DNA of 64,000 nucleotides from Methylopila sp. M107 (GCF_000384475.1 NZ_ARWB01000001.1:4018122-4082121); one strand, 5' to 3'. Counted from the stretch's first letter, positions 33,674-45,911 are shown. Made by a program: numbers and translations. Notes: generated by a model from the letters alone, not told the origin.

Positions 33674-35140
33674 ATGTTGTCTGCGCAGTCCACGGCATTC
33701 GCGAGGAGTTCGATCGTGAACGACACGCCGTCATCCGGGATCGACGGCGCTTGGCGGCTCGTTTCCAAGCGTCTGCGCGCCGAGTTCGGCGAGGACGTGT
33801 TCGTCAGCTGGTTCCAGGGCCTGGCGCTCGAGCGCGTCGACTCCGGCGTCGCCCACCTCTCGGTGCCGACCCGGTTCCTCAAGACCTGGATCCAGACGCA
33901 TTACGCCGAGCGCATCGCGGCCCTGTTCGCCGACGAAGCGGCCGACGTGCAGCGCGTGTCGATCGGCGTGCGGACGGCGGCCGCGAAGATCGCGGCCCAC
34001 AGCCGCGACGTCGTGGTCGCGCCGGCCCCGGTCGAGAAGACCGAACAGCGCTTTACGCCGCAGCTCGCGACCGTCCAGCGGCTCGAGCCGAACCGCCTGA
34101 GCGGCTCGCCGCTCGACCGCCGCCTGACCTTCGAGACGTTCCTGGTCGGCCGCTCGAACGCGCTCGCCTTCGCGGCCGCGCGCCAGATCGCCGACGCCAA
34201 GGCCGGCGACCCGGTCCAGTTCAACCCGCTCGTCATCCACGCAGCCGTCGGCCTCGGCAAGACGCATCTGCTGCAGGCGACCGCCCATGCGGTCGAGGCT
34301 GCCGGACGGCGCGTGCTCTACCTCACGGCCGAGCGCTTCATGTTCGACTTCGTCGCGGCCCTGAAGGCCCAGACGGCGCTCGCCTTCAAGGACAAGCTGC
34401 GCGCGATCGACCTCCTGGTGATCGACGACCTGCAATTCCTGCAGGGCAAGACCGTGCAGCAGGAGTTCGGCCATACGCTGAACGCGCTGCTCGACGGCGG
34501 CCAGCAGGTGCTGATCGCCGGCGACCGTCCGCCGTCCGAACTCGAGGGCGTCGACGAGCGGCTGCGCTCGCGGCTCGCGGGCGGGCTGACGCTTGAGCTC
34601 GGCGCGCTCGACGAGGAGCTGCGCGCCCGGATCCTCGGCGTACGGATCGCGGCGGCGGCCGCGGCCCACCCCAAATTCGCGGTGCCCGACGAGGTCGTGG
34701 CCTATACGGCGCGCCTCATCACGGCGAACGGGCGCGACCTCGACGGCGCGGTCAACCGCCTGCTCGCGCACAACACGCTGACCGGCTCAGCCATAACGAT
34801 CGAGATGGCGGAGACCGCTTTGCGCGACCTCGTCCGCCAGGTCGAGCCGAAGCGCGTCAAGATCGAGGACATCCAGCGCATCGTCGCCAAGCACTATCAG
34901 GTGAGCCGCGCGGACGTCTTGTCCTCGCGCCGCACCCAGAACGTGGTCCGGCCGCGTCAGGTCGCGATGTATCTGTCGAAGCAGCTGACCTTGCGCTCGC
35001 TCCCCGAGATCGGCCGCCGCTTCGGCGGGCGCGACCACACCACCGTGCTGCATGCGGTGCGCAAGATCGACCAGCTGGTGAAGACCGACCAGGCGCTGCT
35101 CGACGAGGTCGAACTGCTGAAGCGCATGCTGCTCGATTGA
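33674..35140 (+). CDS. dnaA: chromosomal replication initiator DnaA
   Basis: An AAA+ initiator of about 488 residues that opens the origin. Domain I is seen in [25 protein letters not shown]. Walker A reads [14 protein letters not shown] and Walker [14 protein letters not shown]. The domain IV helix-turn-helix signature is [15 protein letters not shown]. Three starts are possible: ATG 33611 (overlaps the rhodanese stop), ATG 33674 (GGAGAG 5 nt upstream, chosen) and GTG 33716 (GAGGAG upstream). dnaN, recF and gyrB follow within 8 kb, marking the replication gene cluster. Confidence 0.94.
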   Translation: MLSAQSTAFARSSIVNDTPSSGIDGAWRLVSKRLRAEFGEDVFVSWFQGLALERVDSGVAHLSVPTRFLKTWIQTHYAERIAALFADEAADVQRVSIGVRTAAAKIAAHSRDVVVAPAPVEKTEQRFTPQLATVQRLEPNRLSGSPLDRRLTFETFLVGRSNALAFAAARQIADAKAGDPVQFNPLVIHAAVGLGKTHLLQATAHAVEAAGRRVLYLTAERFMFDFVAALKAQTALAFKDKLRAIDLLVIDDLQFLQGKTVQQEFGHTLNALLDGGQQVLIAGDRPPSELEGVDERLRSRLAGGLTLELGALDEELRARILGVRIAAAAAAHPKFAVPDEVVAYTARLITANGRDLDGAVNRLLAHNTLTGSAITIEMAETALRDLVRQVEPKRVKIEDIQRIVAKHYQVSRADVLSSRRTQNVVRPRQVAMYLSKQLTLRSLPEIGRRFGGRDHTTVLHAVRKIDQLVKTDQALLDEVELLKRMLLD

Positions 35141-35145
35141 TCTTT

Positions 35146-35270
35146 CTTGTCCCGGCCGAAGAGCCGGGATCCGGACGCGCCGACGAGACCCGGATAATGC
35201 GGGATGGACCGTCGATGGATTGTTTTCGAAGGCTGACGCGTCTGGGTCCCGGATCAAGTCCGGGACAAGG
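35146..35270. repeat. type B dispersed inverted repeat
   Basis: Starts CTTGTCCCGGCC, with a local hairpin CCCGGCcgaagaGCCGGG, and ends TCCCGGATCAAGTCCGGGACAAGG. The outer CTTGTCCCGG/CCGGGACAAG ends are complementary. It fills the space between the convergent dnaA and mscS genes and may act as a bidirectional transcription stop. Confidence 0.85.
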
Positions 35271-35276
35271 GCTCCC

Positions 35277-36071
35277 TCATTCCGCCGGCTGCAGGGCGGC
35301 TTCCGTCCGGCGCGGGCGTTCGGCGGCGTAGCGGCCGAGCTCGAACTTGAGGGCGTCGATCTTCGGCGCCGGGGCCCAGGCCCTGACGGAGAGCTCCACC
35401 CCGCCGTCGGCATAGGACGCGGCGCGCACGTCCGGCGCAGGGTCGCTGAGCGCGTTCGGGTTGCGGTCGAGGAATTCACGGACCTGCCGCGCGACGGCGT
35501 CCGGATCCTCGCCCTGCGCGGCCGTCACGGTCGTCTCCATGCGGCGGGTCGGATAGGCCGAGTAGTTGATCAGCGCCTGGCCCCAGACGGACGCGTTCGG
35601 GATCAGGATCTGGACATTGTCGCCGCCCGCGAGCTCGGTGACGAAGAAATTCAAGTCCTTCACCACGCCGTTTTTGCCCCCGACCTCGATCTGGTCGCCG
35701 ATCCGGAACGGCCGGAACAGCAGCAGCATCACCCCGGCCGCCATGTTGGAGAGCGTGCCCTGCAGCGCGAGGCCGATCGCGAGGGAAGCTGCGCCCAGCA
35801 CCGCGATCAGGCTCGTCGCCTGCACGCCGATCAGCTGCAGGATCGCCACCACGGTGACGGCGAGAAGGCCGTATTTGGTGAGGCTCGCAAGGAAGCTCGC
35901 GACCGTCAGATCCATACGCTTCGAGGCCATCAGCCCGCGGCTCACCGCGCGTTCCGCGACGCCCGCGAGCCAGAAGCCCGCGACCGCGAGCAGCAGCGCG
36001 CCGACGAGGTTCATGCCGTAGACCACGACGAGATTGGTCAGGAAGGTGAAGTCGACGGGAACCTGGGGCAT
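35277..36071 (-). CDS. mscS: small-conductance mechanosensitive channel MscS
   Basis: A 264-residue MscS-type channel that releases solutes under hypo-osmotic shock. There are three TM helices, the third being the pore helix AVLGAASLAIGLALQGTLSNMAAGVMLL with the conserved Gly/Ala ladder. The beta domain FRPFRIGDQIEVGGKNGVVKDLNFFVTEL follows, with IPNASVWGQALINYSAYPTRR and a cytoplasmic alpha/beta cage. The gene is inverted relative to dnaA and dnaN and separates them. Confidence 0.94.
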   Translation of the reverse strand: MPQVPVDFTFLTNLVVVYGMNLVGALLLAVAGFWLAGVAERAVSRGLMASKRMDLTVASFLASLTKYGLLAVTVVAILQLIGVQATSLIAVLGAASLAIGLALQGTLSNMAAGVMLLLFRPFRIGDQIEVGGKNGVVKDLNFFVTELAGGDNVQILIPNASVWGQALINYSAYPTRRMETTVTAAQGEDPDAVARQVREFLDRNPNALSDPAPDVRAASYADGGVELSVRAWAPAPKIDALKFELGRYAAERPRRTEAALQPAE

Positions 36072-36383
36072 GGGGCGAAATCTCCTTGCGCAATGGGGCG
36101 CGCCGCGAGGGGGCGCGCTGGCCGGCCGGTGCTTGGGGCGATCCCTTCCAGTTAGGCCGGCCGCGCGGGTTTGAAAGGGCTTTGGGCCGGGTTCCGGCGG
36201 AAGCCGTTGATATGTCGCCCTTCGCCGAAGCGCCGACGGCGCTCCGCTTGAAACGGCGGAGCCCGTGGGGCAATGTCCGCAGTCCCTGAGCGGGACCCTC
36301 CCGCGACAAGAAGCCTTGAGGCCGAACGGCGTGAGCGCGCCGCGCGGCCAAAAACAGCGCCCCACCGACGGAGCGGGACGAAA
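36072..36383. other. divergent mscS/dnaN promoter region
   Basis: 312 bp, GC-rich, with no gene supported and no clear DnaA box or terminator. It must contain promoters for both genes. Confidence 0.4.
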
Positions 36384-37502
36384 ATGCGAGCGACCCTCGA
36401 GCGAGCGGCCCTGTTGAAGGCACTCGCCCATGTCCACCGCGTCGTGGAACGCCGGAACACCATTCCGATCCTCGCCAACGTGCTGCTCAGGGCGGCCGAT
36501 GGCGGGCTGAAGCTGCAGGCGACCGACCTTGACCTTGAAATGGTGGAGACGGTCCCGGCCGATATCGGCCAGGCCGGCGCGACCACGGTGCCGGCCCACA
36601 CGCTCTACGACATCGTCCGCAAGCTGCCCGACGGCTCCCAGGTCGCGATCGAGACGGCGGGCGACCGCGGCCAGCTGACCATCCGGGCCGGCCGCTCGCG
36701 CTTCACGCTGCAGACGCTGCCCGACAGCGATTTCCCGGACCTTGCGGCCGGCGAGCTGCCCGTCAGCTTCAAGGTCGGCGCGGCCGATCTCCGGCGGCTG
36801 ATCGACAAGACCCAGTTCGCGATCTCGAACGAGGAGACGCGCTACTATCTGAACGGCATCTATCTCCACGTGGCGGAGACCGCGGGGGTTTCGGTGCTGC
36901 GGGCGGTCGCGACCGACGGCCACCGGCTGGCGCGCTTCGAGCTCGCGGCCCCGGCCGGCGCCAAGGGCATGCCGGGCGTGATCGTGCCCCGCAAGACGGT
37001 GGCGGAGATCCAGCGGCTGATGGAGGCCCCGGAAGGCGAGGTCGAGGTCGAGCTGTCCGCGACCAAGATCCGGATCTCGTTCGGCCAGGCGGTGCTGACC
37101 TCAAAACTGATCGACGGCACGTTCCCGGACTACAACCGCGTCATCCCGACCGGCAACGACAAGCGCCTTACCGTCGACCGCGCCGAGTTCGCGAGCGCCG
37201 TGGACCGCGTCTCGACGATCTCGTCGGAGCGGGGCAGGGCGGTGAAGCTGTCGCTCGCCGACCGCCGGCTTGTGCTGACGGTGACCAATCCGGACAGCGG
37301 CAACGCCACCGAGGAGATCGAGGTCGACTACGATTCCGATCCGCTCGATATCGGCTTCAACTCCCGCTACCTGCTCGACATCGCGGGCCAGCTCGAGGGC
37401 GACACGGCGCTGATCCGGCTCGCCGACCCGGGCTCCCCGACGCTCGTCCAGGACCGCGACGACGCGCCGGCGCTCTACGTGCTGATGCCGATGCGGGTGT
37501 GA
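36384..37502 (+). CDS. dnaN: DNA polymerase III beta sliding clamp
   Basis: A 372-residue clamp with three pseudo-repeated domains. Seen: MRATLERAALLKALAHVHRVVERRNTIPILANVLL (start), LPDSDFPDLAAGELPVSF, FAISNEETRYYLNGIYLHV, TDGHRLARFEL, LIDGTFPDYNRVIP and the C-terminal PGSPTLVQ...YVLMPMRV that forms the hydrophobic protein-docking pocket. It is the first gene of the dnaN-recF-DUF817 direction. Confidence 0.97.
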   Translation: MRATLERAALLKALAHVHRVVERRNTIPILANVLLRAADGGLKLQATDLDLEMVETVPADIGQAGATTVPAHTLYDIVRKLPDGSQVAIETAGDRGQLTIRAGRSRFTLQTLPDSDFPDLAAGELPVSFKVGAADLRRLIDKTQFAISNEETRYYLNGIYLHVAETAGVSVLRAVATDGHRLARFELAAPAGAKGMPGVIVPRKTVAEIQRLMEAPEGEVEVELSATKIRISFGQAVLTSKLIDGTFPDYNRVIPTGNDKRLTVDRAEFASAVDRVSTISSERGRAVKLSLADRRLVLTVTNPDSGNATEEIEVDYDSDPLDIGFNSRYLLDIAGQLEGDTALIRLADPGSPTLVQDRDDAPALYVLMPMRV

Positions 37503-37567
37503 GGACGGACTGTTTACCGACGCTGAAGCGAGACCCGACGATTTCCATCCTGACCGCGAGGCTCCCG

Positions 37568-37703
37568 TCCCCTTCTCCCCTTGTGGGAGAAGGTAAGGAT
37601 GAGGGGGCCGCTTCAGGATTTGGCGCTGAGCTTCATCCTGAGGCGGACCCCTCATCCGACCTCCGCTTCGCTCCGGCCACCTTCTCCCACAAGGGGAGAA
37701 GGG
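37568..37703. repeat. type C long inverted repeat between dnaN and recF
   Basis: The left arm CCCCTTCTCCCCTTGTGGGA and right arm TCCCACAAGGGGAGAAGGG are complementary, and each makes its own hairpin. The centre shares GCTTCAGGATTTGGCGC and CCTCATCCGACCTCCGC with the copy at 10380-10526. It lies in the 220 bp gap before recF. Confidence 0.88.
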
Positions 37704-37722
37704 TAGAGCGGCCGCGCCCGCG

Positions 37723-38874
37723 ATGAACGCCCCCCGCCGCGTCGCCGTCACGCGCCTCAAGCTGCAGAACTTCCGCTCCTACGCCGCGCTCGACCTCGCC
37801 TGCGGGGAGGCGTCCGTCGCGCTGGTCGGGCCGAACGGCGCGGGCAAGACCAACATTCTGGAGGCCATCTCTCTGCTTGCGCCGGGCAGGGGGCTGAGGC
37901 GCGCCCCGCACGCCGAGTTCGCGCGGCTCGGTGAAGGCGGCGTCACGGACGGCTCCTGGGCGATCGCCGCGGAAGTCTCGGGCGCGAGCGGGCCGGCGCG
38001 GCTCGGCACCGGGACCGAGCCCGGCGCAGAAGCCGGCCGCCGCTGCCGGATCGACGGCGCGAACGTCTCGTCCGCCGGCGCCTTCGCGGAGCATCTGAGG
38101 CTCGTCTGGCTGACGCCGGACCTCGACGGCCTGTTCCGCGGCCCCGCGGGCGACCGCAGGCGGTTTCTCGATCGGCTGGTGACCGCCGCCGACCCCGAGC
38201 ACGCCGCCCGCGCGGCAGGCCTCGAACGGGCGCTGCGCAGCCGCAACCGGCTGCTGGAAGACCCCGGCGCCGACGCCCGCTGGCTCGACGCGATCGAGCA
38301 TGAGGTGGCCGAACTCGGCGTCGCGGTCGCGGCCGCCCGCGCCGAAACCGTCCGGCGGCTCGGAGCGCTGATCGCCGAGACGCTCGATCCGGCGTCGCCC
38401 TTTCCGGCCGCCGCCGTCGCGCTGGAGGGGACTCTGGAGCAGGCGTTCGACTCGACGCCGGCCTCCGCCGTCGAGGACGCCTATCGCGTCCGCCTCGCCC
38501 GCGCGCGGCCCCGCGACCGGGCGGCGGGGCGCACCCTCGAAGGCCCGCACTTGAGCGATCTCGCGGTCCGCCATGCGCCGAAGGACATGCCGGCGGAAAA
38601 ATGCTCGACGGGCGAGCAGAAAGCGCTGCTGGTCGGACTGGTGCTCGCCCATGTCCGGCTGATCTCGCGGCTCGACGGCTGGGCGCCGGTGGTTCTGCTC
38701 GACGAGATCGCGGCGCATCTCGATCCCGAGCGGCGGGAGGCGCTGTTCTCCGCGCTCGACGGCCTCTCCGCGCAGGCCTGGCTCACGGGCGCGGACCCGC
38801 AGGCCTTCGCCGGGATCGGCGATCGCGCGCGGGTCTTCACGGTCGCGGCCGGCGCCGCGAGGGCCATGGCGTGA
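37723..38874 (+). CDS. recF: DNA replication and repair protein RecF
   Basis: A 383-residue SMC-like ATPase that loads RecA at gaps through RecOR. N-terminal KLQNFRSYAALDL is followed by Walker A VGPNGAGKTNILEAISLLAPGRGLR. Near the C-terminus are the signature motif CSTGEQKALLVGLVLAHV and Walker B PVVLLDEIAAHLDPERR. Its stop overlaps the GTG of the next gene by 4 bp. Order dnaN-recF-(x)-gyrB is ancestral for bacteria. Confidence 0.96.
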   Translation: MNAPRRVAVTRLKLQNFRSYAALDLACGEASVALVGPNGAGKTNILEAISLLAPGRGLRRAPHAEFARLGEGGVTDGSWAIAAEVSGASGPARLGTGTEPGAEAGRRCRIDGANVSSAGAFAEHLRLVWLTPDLDGLFRGPAGDRRRFLDRLVTAADPEHAARAAGLERALRSRNRLLEDPGADARWLDAIEHEVAELGVAVAAARAETVRRLGALIAETLDPASPFPAAAVALEGTLEQAFDSTPASAVEDAYRVRLARARPRDRAAGRTLEGPHLSDLAVRHAPKDMPAEKCSTGEQKALLVGLVLAHVRLISRLDGWAPVVLLDEIAAHLDPERREALFSALDGLSAQAWLTGADPQAFAGIGDRARVFTVAAGAARAMA

Positions 38875-39737
38875 CCCGGGAGCAGGGCTCCCCGCAGCAT
38901 TATGCGCGCTGGCTCGCCGCCCCGCACGCCCGTGTCCGGGCCGGCCTCGCGCGGCTGCATCCATGGCTCGCGGAGTTCCTGATCTTCGGCTTCAAGCAGG
39001 GCTGGGCCGCGCTGTTCGGCGGCGTGATGCTCGCGCTGCTGATCGGCACGAAGCTCGTCTGGCGGCCCGACTGGCCGATCGCGCGCTACGACGCGCTGAC
39101 GATCGCCGCGGTCGGCGTGCAGGCGCTGTTTCTGGCGACACGGCTCGAAAGCGTCAGGGAGGCAAAGGTGATCCTGCTGTTCCACGCCGTCGGCACCGGC
39201 ATGGAGCTGTTCAAGACGCAAGTTGGCTCCTGGGCCTATCCGGAGCCGAGCGTTCTGCGGATCGGCGAGGTGCCGCTGTTCTCCGGCTTCATGTACGCCT
39301 GCGTCGGCAGCTACATCGCGCGAGTGACGCGCATCTTCGACCTGCGCTACGTCAACGCGCCGGCGAACTGGCTGGTGCTCGCGCTCGGCTGCGCGATCTA
39401 CGTCAACTTCTTCACCCATCACTATCTGATCGACCTGCGGCCGCTCCTGTTCGTCTGGGCGGCGGCGATCTGGTTTCGCACGCGGATCTATTTCACCGTC
39501 GACGTCACGCCGCGCTGGATGCCGCTGCTGCTGGCCGCGGCCCTGACCGCGTTCTTCATCTGGATCGGAGAGAACGTCGGCACGCTGACCGGGACCTGGC
39601 TCTATCCGACGCAGCGGGTCTGGCACGTGGTCTCGTTCGGCAAGTTCGGCGCCTGGTTCCTGCTGATCGTACTGAGCTTCGCGCTGGTCTCGCTGGTCCA
39701 TCCGCCCCGCGCCCCCGACCAGAAACCGGCCGTTTAG
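38871..39737 (+). CDS. DUF817 polytopic membrane protein
   Basis: A 288-residue protein with about seven to eight TM helices, GTG start overlapping the recF stop. The conserved central region LFHAVGTGMELFKTQVGSWAYPEPSVLRIGEVPLFSGFMYACVGSYIAR is the DUF817 hallmark, with further NFFTHHYLIDLRPLLF and GTWLYPTQRVWHVVSFGKFGAWFLL. Function is unknown; conserved His, Glu and Tyr residues in the membrane suggest a cofactor or substrate site. The tight coupling to recF is positional and need not mean shared function. Confidence 0.85.
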   Translation: MTREQGSPQHYARWLAAPHARVRAGLARLHPWLAEFLIFGFKQGWAALFGGVMLALLIGTKLVWRPDWPIARYDALTIAAVGVQALFLATRLESVREAKVILLFHAVGTGMELFKTQVGSWAYPEPSVLRIGEVPLFSGFMYACVGSYIARVTRIFDLRYVNAPANWLVLALGCAIYVNFFTHHYLIDLRPLLFVWAAAIWFRTRIYFTVDVTPRWMPLLLAAALTAFFIWIGENVGTLTGTWLYPTQRVWHVVSFGKFGAWFLLIVLSFALVSLVHPPRAPDQKPAV

Positions 39738-40018
39738 GCGACGCCTCGGGAGGGCCGCTCCGCGCAATCCGTCGGCCGTCCGCCGCGGGCTGTGGGCCGG
39801 CCGCGCGGGAGGATCGAAAAATCACGTCTTATCAATGTGTTGGATAGACCCCATATGCCCGACGTCGCTGTGGACGACAGCGGGGCGCAAATTCGCTTTT
39901 CCGACGCGTTCGGGCTACAACGAAGCTGATCGTATCGCCTGATTCCTGCGCCTTCTCGCGGGGTCCCGGCGGCGTCCGAAGGGCGCTTCGCGCGGGCGGC
40001 GAAAACTGAGAGACCTGA

Positions 40019-42448
<2,430 letters not shown>

Positions 42449-42452
42449 CTGC

Positions 42453-42553
42453 TCGTCATTCCGGCCGTCAGGGCCGGAATCCAGAAACACGACGGGTTCA
42501 GTATCTTCGGCGAGGTCGGTGGTTCTGGACCCCGGCCTTCGCCGGGGTGACGG
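42453..42553. repeat. type B-related inverted repeat after gyrB
   Basis: Begins TCGTCATTCCGGCCgtcaGGGCCGGAATCC (local hairpin) and ends TTCTGGACCCCGGCCTTCGCCGGGGTGACGG, so the ends CGTCAtTCC and GG.TGACG pair. It lies between the convergent gyrB and PNPOx-like genes. Confidence 0.75.
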
Positions 42554-42589
42554 CGCTGCCTCGTCTTTCCCGTCTGGAGCGATCGCGCT

Positions 42590-43555
42590 CTACCGGCGCG
42601 CCGCCCTCTGCAAATTCGGCGAGACGCCGTCCGGGCGCTCCGTCCAGCGCAGCGGCGAGGCTTCCGGCCGCAGCGCGATGCGACGTGGGCGGACGCGCAG
42701 CAGGCGCTCCGCCCCGTCGAAGCCCGCGATCTCCGGGCCGTCGAGGATGAGCTCCGCGTCGCCGGTCATCTGCAGCAGGTCGCCGGTCTCGAAGTCGACG
42801 AACAGCAGGCCCGCCCGCCCGTTCGTCAGCACGTTGCCGAGACTGTTGAAGAAGCGGTTGCCCGACAGGTCGGGGATCGTCAGCGCGCCGTCGGCGCCGA
42901 TCCGGACGAAACCCGGCAGTCCGCCGCGATGGGAGACGTCGACCTGCCGCGCGCCGCCCTCGAAGTCGGCGTAGGTGGCGAGGAAGAACGTGTCGGCGCG
43001 TTCGACGATCCGGCGCGCGCGATCGTCCTGCGCGCCGAGCCATACCGACGGGACGCCGGCATGCGTCTCCGGGTCCCGGACGAAGCGGGCGTCGCGCTGC
43101 CGGATGTATTTCGGGCAGTTCCCAAAACTGTCCTCGACAGCGACCTCGAAGCCCTCGTGGCCCGATCGCCGCACCGTCCCGTTCAGCCGGTTGCGGCGGC
43201 GGGTCTCGAACTGGAGGCCGAGCAGCCCGACGGCGTCGCCGTCTTCGAGCCCGGCGTCGGCCGGGTCCGACGGGTCGCGCGGCGCCGAGACGCGAAGCGC
43301 CGTCTCGTCCGGCGCGGACAGGAAGCCCGGCCGTCCCGCGATCAACGTCGCCCAGGCGTCGCCGTCGGGATCGACCGCGCCTGCGACCACGAAGGGCAGT
43401 TCGGGAAAGAAGGCGCGGTGCTGGTCGACAAGGTGGTCGCGAATGACCAGCCGGCCGACCAGATCGAGCTTCTCCGCGGCGCCGACGCTGCGCTGAAGGG
43501 CGAGCTCGCCCGCATGCCACGGCGCTTCCGCGCGTGGTTCGACTATGGCGTCCAT
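42590..43555 (-). CDS. pyridoxamine 5'-phosphate oxidase-like flavin-binding protein
   Basis: A 321-residue protein with two split-barrel PNPOx-like parts. The N-terminal half has HRAFFPELPFVVAGAVDPDGDAWATLIAGRPGFL, and the C-terminal half has FFLATYADFEGGARQVDVSHRGGLPGFVRI and NRFFNSLGNVLTNGRAGLLFVDFETGDLLQMTGDAEL. Between them lies GNCPKYIRQRDARFV, with a Cys typical of this two-domain subgroup. Such proteins bind FMN, F420 or haem; true pyridoxamine oxidase activity is not implied. It precedes the GST gene on the opposite end of a LysR-controlled region, 30 bp upstream of the GST stop. Confidence 0.82.
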   Translation of the reverse strand: MDAIVEPRAEAPWHAGELALQRSVGAAEKLDLVGRLVIRDHLVDQHRAFFPELPFVVAGAVDPDGDAWATLIAGRPGFLSAPDETALRVSAPRDPSDPADAGLEDGDAVGLLGLQFETRRRNRLNGTVRRSGHEGFEVAVEDSFGNCPKYIRQRDARFVRDPETHAGVPSVWLGAQDDRARRIVERADTFFLATYADFEGGARQVDVSHRGGLPGFVRIGADGALTIPDLSGNRFFNSLGNVLTNGRAGLLFVDFETGDLLQMTGDAELILDGPEIAGFDGAERLLRVRPRRIALRPEASPLRWTERPDGVSPNLQRAARR

Positions 43556-43585
43556 GGCTTTTCGCCTTAGAGAAGGGGGCGCGGC

Positions 43586-44200
43586 TCAGGCCGCCGCGAG
43601 GCCGATCGCCGTCTTCTGGAACGGCACGAAGCCCGGCAGCGCCTCGACGCGCCTCAGCCAGACGTTCACGTGAGCATAAGGCGCGAGGTCGACGTTCCCC
43701 TCAGGGGCAGCGACGACATAGCTGTAGATCGCGGCGTCCGCGACTGTCGGTCGCGCGGTCGCGATCCACTTTCGGCCCGCGAGATGGTCGTCGATCAGCT
43801 TCAGAATGGCGTGCGCCTTGGCGATGGCCTCGCCAGCGTCAGCCTTGTAGCCGAACACCGTGATCAGCCGCGCGACGCAGGGCCCGTTGAAGATCTGCCC
43901 GGTCGCGACCGATAGCCAGCGCTGCACGGCGGCGGCCTCGGCGGGCGTTTCGGGAAGCCATTCGGTCTTTCCGAACTTCTTCGCGGCGTAGACCATGATG
44001 GCGATCGAGTCCGGCACGACGACGTCGCCGTCCTCGAGCACCGGCACCTGCCCAAAACTGTTGAGCTTCAGGAAGTCCGGCGACTTGTGCGCGGCCTTGG
44101 CGAGGTCGACCTGGACAAGCTCGTGCGGAATCCCCGCGAGCGACAGGAACAGCCGCGCGCGGTGCGAATGCCCGGACAGCGGGTGATGATGCAGCTTCAT
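43586..44200 (-). CDS. glutathione S-transferase family protein
   Basis: A 204-residue GST: N-terminal thioredoxin fold [33 protein letters not shown], with SGHSHR replacing the usual Ser/Cys catalytic start. The cis-Pro element is [23 protein letters not shown]. The helical C-terminal domain includes [12 protein letters not shown] with the N-capping Asp. It is divergent from a LysR regulator, with a palindromic operator between them, so the LysR protein probably controls it. Confidence 0.9.
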   Translation of the reverse strand: MKLHHHPLSGHSHRARLFLSLAGIPHELVQVDLAKAAHKSPDFLKLNSFGQVPVLEDGDVVVPDSIAIMVYAAKKFGKTEWLPETPAEAAAVQRWLSVATGQIFNGPCVARLITVFGYKADAGEAIAKAHAILKLIDDHLAGRKWIATARPTVADAAIYSYVVAAPEGNVDLAPYAHVNVWLRRVEALPGFVPFQKTAIGLAAA

Positions 44201-44286
44201 GGGGGCGGCCTCCTCGCCTTGGATCGCCGCGAGGCTCCCCTCGCCGCCCAAGGAAGATGACTGTTCCATCGAGCGCAGAGAATGGT

Positions 44287-44316
44287 CATTAATCGAAATA
44301 GCTGTTCCGATTAATG
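44287..44316. promoter_or_regulatory. LysR-type operator between GST and LysR genes
   Basis: Perfect 9 bp inverted repeat CATTAATCG (44287-44295) and CGATTAATG (44308-44316), 12 bp apart, in the 128 bp divergent gap and 12 bp before the lysR GTG. The geometry fits a LysR-family recognition site for repression of its own gene and activation of the GST. Confidence 0.7.
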
Positions 44317-44328
44317 GAATGATGGAGC

Positions 44329-45249
44329 GTGAGCTTGGACCGGCTTCAGGCGATGCGGGCATTCGTGAAGGTGGCGGAGGCCGGCGGTTTCGCGGAGGCC
44401 GCGCGGCGTCTTAACATGAGTCCGCCCGCCGTCACGCGCGCGATCGCGGCGCTGGAAGACGTCATCGGGGCCCGCCTGCTGGTCCGCACCACCCGCCTCG
44501 TCAGGCTGACGGACGCCGGGGCCCGCTATCTGGAGGACTGCCGCCGCATCCTGGCGGAGATCGCGGACGCGGAGGCCGGCGCCGCCGGCTCCCATGCGAC
44601 GCCGGCCGGCAGGCTCGTCGTCACCGCGCCGGTCCTGTTCGGGCGCATCTATGTGCTGCCGATCATGACCGACTATCTCGCGCGCCACGCCCGCGTCGAC
44701 GCGCAGGCGCTGTTTCTGGATCGCGTCGTCACCCTTGTGGACGAGGGGGTCGACGTTGCGGTTCGCATCGGTCGGCTCGCCGATTCCGACCTGTCCGCCT
44801 CCCGCTGCGGCGCGGTGCGCCACGTGGTCTGCGCCTCGCCGGCCTATCTCGCGGCCCATGGCGAGCCGCGCGCGCCCGCCGATCTTTTGAACCACGCCGT
44901 CGTCGCGGTCGCGGGCGGGCCGGCGCCGGAATGGCGGTTTGGCCGCGACCAGAAGACGATCGCGCCGATCCGGCCGCGGCTGACCTGCAACGTCAACGAG
45001 GCGGCGATCGCCGCCGCAATGGACGGTTTCGGGCTGACGCGCGTGCTGTCCTATCAGGTTGCGACCGCCGTGCAGGACGGGCGGCTCAGGATCGTTCTGG
45101 CGGACTACGAGCCGGAGCCCGCACCGATCCACATCGTGCATCGCGAGGGGCGCGGGGCGTCCGGCAGGGTGCGCTCATTCGTCGATTTCGCCGTCGCGCG
45201 GCTGCGCGCCGACCCGCTGATCAACGGAGCCTCGGCCTCGACGTCATAA
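44329..45249 (+). CDS. LysR family transcriptional regulator
   Basis: A 306-residue regulator with a GTG start. The N-terminal winged helix-turn-helix is [61 protein letters not shown]. The C-terminal effector-binding domain (about 90-295) is of the DsdC/CrgA-like group ([21 protein letters not shown]). It is divergent from the GST gene with a clear palindrome between. The inducer is unknown. Confidence 0.93.
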   Translation: MSLDRLQAMRAFVKVAEAGGFAEAARRLNMSPPAVTRAIAALEDVIGARLLVRTTRLVRLTDAGARYLEDCRRILAEIADAEAGAAGSHATPAGRLVVTAPVLFGRIYVLPIMTDYLARHARVDAQALFLDRVVTLVDEGVDVAVRIGRLADSDLSASRCGAVRHVVCASPAYLAAHGEPRAPADLLNHAVVAVAGGPAPEWRFGRDQKTIAPIRPRLTCNVNEAAIAAAMDGFGLTRVLSYQVATAVQDGRLRIVLADYEPEPAPIHIVHREGRGASGRVRSFVDFAVARLRADPLINGASASTS

Positions 45250-45428
45250 CGAAGGCGCGATGGAAGGACGCGGAGACCTTCGAATTTCGCCTCACGATCG
45301 CCACATCGCCATCGTCGGGAAAAGGTTCGGCGCCGGGATGTCGCAAGTGCGTCGGTCCGTTCGTCATATGAATATCGCAGACGTTTGGAGGATGACGCAG
45401 GCGGTGCGCCGCTTTCGTCGGACGAGAC

Positions 45429-45728
45429 ATGAAGACAGTGACTTCGACGCTTGCGGGCGCGGCCCTGGTCGCGCTCGGCGCCCTGGCGTTCGTTCCAGAG
45501 GGCGCTTCGGCCGCGGCGCGCAAGCCCGCGGCGAGAAGCTGCGAGGCGGCGGCCGCGCTCAAGCTCGTCGGCGAGGCCGCGCCGGACGACGCGAGGGTGC
45601 GCCAGCTGACCGGCGCGAAGAAGATCCGTCGCGTGAAGCCCGGACAGGCCGTCACCATGGACTACAGCCCCGACCGGGTGACGCTCGAGATCGTGAGCGG
45701 CAGGATCGTCTCGACGAGTTGCGGTTGA
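45429..45728 (+). CDS. I78-type peptidase inhibitor-like secreted protein
   Basis: A 99-residue protein; signal peptide to about residue 28 (EGASAAA). The mature part shows the I78 potato-inhibitor-like pattern: SCEAAAALKLVGEAAPDDARVRQLTGAKKIRRVKPGQAVTMDYSPDRVTLEIVSGRIVSTSCG. It has the two terminal cysteines and the reactive-loop region before TMDYSPDRVTLEI. Members are thought to inhibit serine proteases in the periplasm. Confidence 0.82.
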   Translation: MKTVTSTLAGAALVALGALAFVPEGASAAARKPAARSCEAAAALKLVGEAAPDDARVRQLTGAKKIRRVKPGQAVTMDYSPDRVTLEIVSGRIVSTSCG

Positions 45729-45782
45729 GGCGCCGACGGGCGCGTCCGACCGCGTCAGCGCGGCCGGGACCATCAACCTCGA

Positions 45783-45881
45783 CCGTCATGCCCGAGCTTG
45801 CTCGGGTATCCACGACTTGGGCGCGACGCCCTACGCTCTCAGGAAGTCGTGGATGCCCGGCTCCGCCGCCGGGCATGACGG
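45783..45881. repeat. type A dispersed inverted repeat
   Basis: CCGTCATG...CATGACGG element with interior GTATCCACGACTTGGGCG and AGTCGTGGATGCCCGG, between the convergent I78 and NAT genes. Confidence 0.88.
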
Positions 45882-45911
45882 CGGTGACGTTCCGCCTAAG
45901 CCGAGAAAGCT

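Noticed and set aside
39828..39850. Possible DnaA boxes upstream of gyrB (TTATCAATG and TATCCAACA on the other strand)
   Set aside because: Each has two or more mismatches and they are isolated; chance matches in an AT-richer promoter are more likely.
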